Shown piece after piece: positions 16,128 to 20,545 of a stretch of 20,545 bases of DNA; the first letter of the stretch is position 1, and the number at the start of each line of letters is the position of its first letter. A program made the position numbers and the translations under genes. Under the pieces are notes generated by a model. It was not told the DNA's origin. It made no database searches and saw only the letters and a list, made by a program, of their open reading frames with translations. The stretch comes from Nemertoderma westbladi (taxonomy: Eukaryota; Xenacoelomorpha; Nemertodermatida; Nemertodermatidae): assembly GCA_032718475.1 (NCBI GenBank), contig JAUCBJ010004491.1:1-20545 (forward strand), in the 5' to 3' direction.

Positions 16128-16511
16128 AGAGATTATAGGAAAAGTCAAAGGAATTAGAGTGGTATTTTGCCAGAATGCTCTGGAAATGTTGCGGGAGTAG
16201 GCCTATTGCAGTAGGTCTATTGAGATTATTGGGAAAGTATAGGCCTAAAGGAATTAGAGTGGTATTTTGCCAGAATGCAGAATGCTCTGGAAATGTTGAG
16301 GGAGTAGGCCTATTGAGATTATTGGGAAAGTCAAAGGAATTCAGGAATTAGAGTGGTATTTTGCCAGAATAAGAGAATGCTCTGGAAATGTTGCGGGAGT
16401 AGGCCTATTGCTGTATTGAGATTATTGGGAAAGTCAAAGGAATTAGAGTGGTACTTTCCAGAGCATTCCACATTCTGGAAAAATACCACTATAATTCTTG
16501 AATTCTTTTGA
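16128..16511. repeat. ~90-100-bp minisatellite, copy B
   Basis: Duplicate of 10627-11010 with one substitution seen (A at 16164 for G at 10663). The hairpin-forming inverted last unit is retained. Confidence 0.85.
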
Positions 16512-16528
16512 CTTTCCAAAGGTAAAAC

Positions 16529-17243
16529 GAACTTAGATCATGGAACACTGGAAGGCCTGACTTTGATGAACTTAGATCTTTTCGATAACTTAGGTCCTAT
16601 CCTATCTGGGTGAACTTAGATCCTAACTAGGCCTACACTGAACTAGGTGAACTTAGATCCTAACTAGGTGAACTTCAGAACTTAGATCCCAATTTATGCT
16701 ATAAAAAGCCTTGGTAATCTGTAGGCCTAATCATTATGCTTGTCGCGAAGCGAACTTAGATCCCACGTTGAAAGCAAAGCGAACTTAGATCTTAGGTCAG
16801 TCAGTAGGTGGACTTCCCAATCCAATCATCACAATTCCTTAGCACACGCTAGAGGATAAGATAGTTCTATATCGTTCTATCGATATTATAGTGTATATTG
16901 TACTGTGTTTCATTACTGCATTATAAGCATATAAAACTACTTATAATGATCTAATGCAAACAAGTCATTCTGTCATACACTCAAAGTAGTTGCGATCAGT
17001 GACTCATCAACAAACTATAATTGGCCAATTAATAGCTAATTCATTGCAATATTAGTGGTAGCGGTAGGATCTAAGTTCGCTTCCCTTCAAGCGTGATACT
17101 GTGATAATATTTCAGTATTTACAGAAAGGTCTGCTAGTCTGCTGCCCTATGTGATGGGAATGACATGACATTTCACACATTAACACAGCTACGCGCTAGG
17201 GCTGTCGGGTACAGCAATATATGCAAGGTGGGATCTAAGTTCG
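16529..17243. repeat. GAACTTAGATC repeat cluster, copy B
   Basis: Duplicate of 11028-11742. Here the outer left terminal repeat is intact (CGAACTTAGATCCCAC at 16751-16766), whereas copy A has G for T. Copy B is therefore likely ancestral at that base, as it matches the opposite terminus. Confidence 0.75.
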
Positions 17244-18524
17244 TATGTTGTACGTGCTTTTGAAGACCTTTAGCAGTTTAACCTGCCAAAATTTACATGT
17301 CTTTTGGTTTATAAATAGACTTTAGAAATTGACAAATATTTAATACCAATAAACACAACATTAGCAGAAGCCAGCCTAGTGCGCGTCCATTCACCCGCTG
17401 GATATACCCGGGAGACTGGATTCTGAGGGCTTAGATTATTATTGCAGTGTAAGCTTACTGTATTATTCGATTGATCGTTAATAAATAATTTCTGACTAAT
17501 ATTATTCACTTTCGGGAAATATTAACAGTTCCTTTAGGACGTGGCGCTCTATCTAGGTAAACAGAGATATGACTTGTACTAAACACAACGGTAAGTCGGT
17601 AAGGCTTATGATTCACGTATGAGGCGCATTCTTTAGGAAATGCTTAGTTATCAGTCACAATCATGCACACTACCGGTAACACACAATACTGCTCACTAAT
17701 TTGCCGACCGTCAATGAATTTTATCATGTATAAAGAGAACAGCAACTGACTCATGTAGTGCTTATCAAATAGCATTAAATTCACTACAAACCACAATAAT
17801 ATAAGTCGCAATCGCTATATGTAACCTGTCTCTCTAACCTGTAGTGTATCAAGAAAATTGGGAAATTTGGGTTCTTTATAAATGTTCTCCAAATAATATT
17901 CAACCAACTGATACAAAATATGACAACAGTAAAAAGCATTAAGACGGTAGGTTAAGATATGATATGACAAGCCGATTGATATGTTATGTGAGTTGTGTTA
18001 TGTTATGATAACAGTTATACGCTCTATAATCTTAAGCCTACTAATGTTTCTTCTAAAGTCTGAAACGAATTGACTCTAGAGCCGGTGTTCCTGGCCTAGA
18101 TAGAAACAACACAACAGTATCAAGAAAAACAGTAAGACTGAACACTCCTAGCATGATCTGCCAAATATCTCCACATCGACAGAAAAAATCGCTCTGATTG
18201 GCTGTTAAGCTAAACAAAGAACCATGTGTCCAATGGCCGTTTCCATGTCAGCAACCAGCTGTTAGATGTCGTAATCTGAATCATCAAGGCTAAGCTGTGC
18301 CAGGGTATTTTACGCATTGCGGGTTTTTTGCCTTACCATGTCCACCAAAGCACACATATCGAAGAATGACTTTTATGTCCGTTAAAACACCTATAACGGT
18401 ACCTTGCGGGCGAGGGGGACTGAGTATATCCGCAAAAGCTTTTACACCGCTCCCAGAAAATGGGATTCAAGTTTATAAATATACAAAAATCACAGTTTCT
18501 AATATATGTAAATACTCTAAACAG
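17244..18524. other. Intergenic part of copy B, no gene seen
   Basis: Duplicate of 11743-13056 with substitutions at 17255, 17296, 17848 and 17971 and a 33-bp deletion near 18307. No coding or RNA feature is recognised. Confidence 0.5.
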
Positions 18525-19574
18525 TTAGTCTTTCTTGCGCGGACGGCGTTTACGCAGTTTTTTAAAGCTAGCCAGAGTCTTTTTCTCTTTGGGGCGAGCC
18601 ACTTTACAAGGAGGGCTATAACTCCTGGGTGAAGGGTGCAATATGATTGCATCAGAGGGTGTAGGATTATGGTCGGTGTATCCGCCAGTCGAAGTACCGG
18701 GTTGATTGACATCAACGTCGGGGGAGAGGGGTCTAACGGCTTTGAGAGCTCGTTTTAAGACAGCCGCTCTTACGGGTCCTTTACGAGTGGTCTGAACGAG
18801 AGCCGTGGGTGGACCATAGGCAGTTAGAAACCTCCGGGGTTTAATGGTTCTTTCCAACTCGCGTTCGCGGGCTCGGTATTCGTAAGGCCGTCGATATACT
18901 TCCTGTAACTCGGGGTGTGAGTTAACAAATAAGTCTCCATAGTCCGGATCCTGACGGATATAATTGATTAAGTTATAGGAATGAAGGTCGCTAGGATTAA
19001 CACTCCTGAGAAATTTGCGTACGAATTTGGTTGAAATACATTCTCCGACGCGCTTCAGTAGCTCGTAACTCGATATGCGTGATTTCTGTTCGACCGAAGC
19101 GAATAGATAAGGATGGAACGCATAAACTCCTTCGTAAGCGCGTCCGGGATAATAGCGATGGCGCGAATCACAATGTAAATCAGCGTTCGCTTCCCAAGCT
19201 CTGATGTAACGTAGTGTGATCATTTCATCTACGCTTTCCAAATCGCGATTAAAAGGGCAATCGAAACTGGCGTGTCCCTTTAGTTGACAATGGTGACATT
19301 GAGTCATAAATTGAGGGCAAACCGCAAAAATGTGCAAGTTATTGAGTCTGCAATATGCGCAATAAATTTCCATAGTCGGTTGTTCTTGGAAATAGGAACA
19401 GCGGACGTTTGTGTCCATGGGCGTATCATGGTCTCTCGATGCGCATAACCGACAACGTTGCCGAGAAACATAGTTGGCATGGCGATAATCGTACGCAGTG
19501 AGACACTGTGGACCTTGATACCATTCTAGGATGTAATCGTTGTCGCTGTTCCGGGCGCGATAGGCTGAATCTCC
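18525..19574 (-). CDS. Cysteine-rich zinc-knuckle protein with basic tail, unrecognised (3' part of interrupted gene)
   Basis: Open for 349 codons from just after an in-frame TGA; the first ATG is codon 53 (19418). Numbering from the codon after the TGA, there are three metal-binding-like clusters: C41-C44-H49-C59, C72-C75-H81-C86 and a canonical CCHC knuckle C93-C96-H101-C106 (Cx2Cx4Hx4C). The first cluster lies largely upstream of the ATG, so I think coding begins upstream rather than at that ATG. A charged middle region follows, then a PGTSTGG linker, a proline/serine-rich stretch and a strongly basic end (KKLRKRRPRKKD) suited to nuclear entry or nucleic-acid binding. I do not recognise the family. 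CCHC knuckles plus a basic tail occur in gag-like and nucleocapsid proteins and in cellular RNA-binding proteins. No reverse transcriptase, protease or integrase is nearby. Its last 82 codons are duplicated at 13057. Confidence 0.6.
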   Translation of the reverse strand, partial: GDSAYRARNSDNDYILEWYQGPQCLTAYDYRHANYVSRQRCRLCASRDHDTPMDTNVRCSYFQEQPTMEIYCAYCRLNNLHIFAVCPQFMTQCHHCQLKGHASFDCPFNRDLESVDEMITLRYIRAWEANADLHCDSRHRYYPGRAYEGVYAFHPYLFASVEQKSRISSYELLKRVGECISTKFVRKFLRSVNPSDLHSYNLINYIRQDPDYGDLFVNSHPELQEVYRRPYEYRARERELERTIKPRRFLTAYGPPTALVQTTRKGPVRAAVLKRALKAVRPLSPDVDVNQPGTSTGGYTDHNPTPSDAIILHPSPRSYSPPCKVARPKEKKTLASFKKLRKRRPRKKD

Positions 19575-19582
19575 TCAGATTC
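19567..19582. other. Small hairpin spanning the in-frame TGA
   Basis: GAATCT, a 4-base loop and AGATTC form a perfect 6-bp stem, with the TGA partly in the stem and loop. It may be chance at this size; it is noted because recoded stops often have adjacent structure, though usually downstream of the stop and larger. Confidence 0.4.
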
Positions 19583-19973
19583 TAGGCATATTGGTTCGTC
19601 TTCCCAGTCTGTTACGAATAGAATTTTCGTGATCTATTCTCGGTTTATCGTTACGACTCCGCTGGGTATGATATTTAAATAGAACCATTTCCCTTTCGGT
19701 GTCTACATCGTCCGTATCATGTAAATCGATAGGATGGCCGGTAGTTAGGAAGTCCATATACGTACCATTACGATGCGTATAGCGAGCGGTGAATTTTCGA
19801 TAGTCCAATTCACGCGTAAGTTGCTCTTGGGACATCGGCGGTTCGATATAACGACCATCGTCCTCCGTAATGGTTGGATCGGCTTCACCGCGTATCAAGC
19901 TATCCACAAATGCTTGTAAAGGTAGAGTATATCGCTCCCTGATACCAAGATCATCTTCTATCAACTCCGTCAT
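19575..19973 (-). CDS. Acidic N-terminal part of the interrupted zinc-knuckle gene, unrecognised
   Basis: 132 codons from ATG 19973 to TGA 19577-19575. The frame is the same as that of the following 349 codons, so a single stop codon separates them with no shift. The protein is charged, with an acidic start (MTELIEDDLG) and a basic end. No domain, signal peptide or membrane segment is recognised. An in-frame TAA lies six codons before the ATG, which supports this start if there is no upstream exon. A CTCAG four codons before the ATG could be a splice acceptor. The stop may mark a decayed gene, UGA readthrough, a sequencing error or a tiny intron removed from the message. Confidence 0.5.
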   Translation of the reverse strand: MTELIEDDLGIRERYTLPLQAFVDSLIRGEADPTITEDDGRYIEPPMSQEQLTRELDYRKFTARYTHRNGTYMDFLTTGHPIDLHDTDDVDTEREMVLFKYHTQRSRNDKPRIDHENSIRNRLGRRTNMPRI

Positions 19974-20039
19974 ATCTGCTATCTGAGTTTATTAATATTG
20001 TAATGAGTTTATGTTTAGGCGAGCGGACGTCGCTGCCTA

Positions 20040-20228
20040 CCTCTCTTTGCCCCCGGACAGTGGGATTCTCAGCGCCGATGTACCGTCGTCGCGGTGTTTA
20101 CGCCAACATGTAGCAACAGCACGACAACGATAACCGGCACAAGTCACTCCACTGTCCGTCCCAAAGGCTTGAATCCACTTTAGGTTCTTTCTATAGGAGA
20201 GTTGGGCTACTTTCACAATTGCGACTAG
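20040..20228 (-). CDS. Possible coding exon upstream of the zinc-knuckle gene, unidentified
   Basis: A 63-codon stop-free stretch without ATG, bounded by TAG codons, in the same frame as the genes at 19575-19973 and 18525-19574. Its composition is protein-like, with WIQAFGTDSG, a cysteine-rich patch (CAGYRCRAVATC) and a basic, hydrophilic end. A TTTACAG acceptor-like site precedes it (about 20232-20238), and an excellent AGAG/GTAGGC donor-like site coincides with its end. Splicing that donor (phase 2) to the CTCAG acceptor before the 19973 ATG would break the frame, so the link to the next gene is unproven. Confidence 0.25.
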
Positions 20229-20231
20229 CTA

Positions 20232-20545
20232 CTGTAAACATACTTTAGCAGTAACATTCACCTATAAACGCACAAATTCCACACAACTGTCACCAATTGT
20301 ACACATACAGGCCATTTGTCCGTTAGTCAGTGCCTTCCAGAATGTCACGTTATTACTGTGTATCTTTGGATACTAACAGTGTGCTATGTATTCTCTATGC
20401 TATGCAATGTGACAAGCTTTCTATTGTTCTTTTAACTTGCTTCTAATTCTAGCGTGGGTGTTGCTATGGTGACATTATGGAAAGCTAGCGGTAGAATTAG
20501 GGTAATTCTCATGCATACAGATCTGGAATGCTATTTAATAGTAAT
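20232..20545. other. Right edge, no feature seen
   Basis: No coding stretch, RNA gene or repeat recognised. It could hold an intron or the promoter of the zinc-knuckle gene. Confidence 0.4.

Larger units (their letters stand above)
13308..18773. repeat. Tandem segmental duplication, copy B
   Basis: Direct repeat of 8740-13305, longer because of the 15116-16042 insertion plus one target duplication, and shorter by 33 bp near 18307. Substitutions seen relative to copy A are at 16164, 16761, 17255, 17296, 17848 and 17971, all non-coding. Its right end runs on into the intact zinc-knuckle gene. Confidence 0.95.

Noticed and set aside
19983-20040. A 58-bp intron joining 20041 to 19982 in the zinc-knuckle gene
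   Set aside because: Donor AGAG/GTAGGC and acceptor CTCAG look good, but the join leaves the upstream frame in phase 2 against an acceptor needing phase 0, giving an early stop.
18525-20228. Complete retrotransposon or endogenous virus
   Set aside because: No reverse transcriptase, RNase H, protease, integrase or long terminal repeats are visible; only the knuckles and basic tail suggest such an origin.
1-20545. tRNA, rRNA or other structured RNA genes
   Set aside because: I scanned for tRNA T-loop and A-box-like motifs on both strands by eye and found no consistent pair; no rRNA core motifs were recognised.

Overview
The window is nuclear DNA from an animal, most likely an invertebrate of undetermined phylum. 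Two conserved metazoan genes can be recognised. One has spliceosomal introns (a PA2G4/EBP1 homologue). The other encodes the TRAPP tethering-complex subunit TRAPPC12. There are no operons, ribosome binding sites or other bacterial signals. Non-coding DNA is AT-rich and dominated by satellites, minisatellites, inverted repeats, long C/G runs and small non-autonomous transposons. Every gene I can identify is on the minus strand.

Layout: 1-1085 is about 20 copies of a 53-bp satellite with a GGATCC site in each unit, followed by decayed monomers to about 1250. 1554-2123 holds the first two coding exons of PA2G4 on the minus strand; the rest of that gene lies beyond the left edge, so the satellite sits in, or beside, its second intron. 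2124-7608 has no firm gene. It carries a weak candidate first exon (3221-3283, plus strand), a ~690-bp fold-back element, short tandem repeats and four C or G runs of 19-24 bases. 7609-10467 is a complete single-exon TRAPPC12 gene of 952 codons with a long DPL-type repeat in its N-terminal half.

From 8740 to 18773 the sequence is a direct tandem duplication. Copy A is 8740-13305 and copy B is 13308-18773. The unit begins inside TRAPPC12 and ends inside a zinc-knuckle gene. The full TRAPPC12 therefore survives at the left end, the full zinc-knuckle gene at the right end, and a chimaera of two broken genes lies at the junction near 13306. Copy B differs from copy A by a 927-bp transposon-like insertion (15116-16042) flanked by a duplicated ACCGGT, by a 33-bp deletion and by six substitutions I could see, all outside the TRAPPC12 coding part. 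Copy A preserves the empty insertion site.

18525-19973 is an unrecognised cysteine-rich, zinc-knuckle, basic-tailed protein gene split by one in-frame TGA. It could be gag-like, virus-derived or simply a lineage-specific gene; no polymerase or integrase accompanies it. A further same-strand, same-frame open stretch of 63 codons lies just upstream (20040-20228).

The genes do not form a pathway. The interest lies in the recent duplication, the filled and empty transposon site, the interrupted zinc-knuckle gene and the intronless, repeat-expanded TRAPPC12. The duplication could in principle be an assembly artefact, which long reads would settle.
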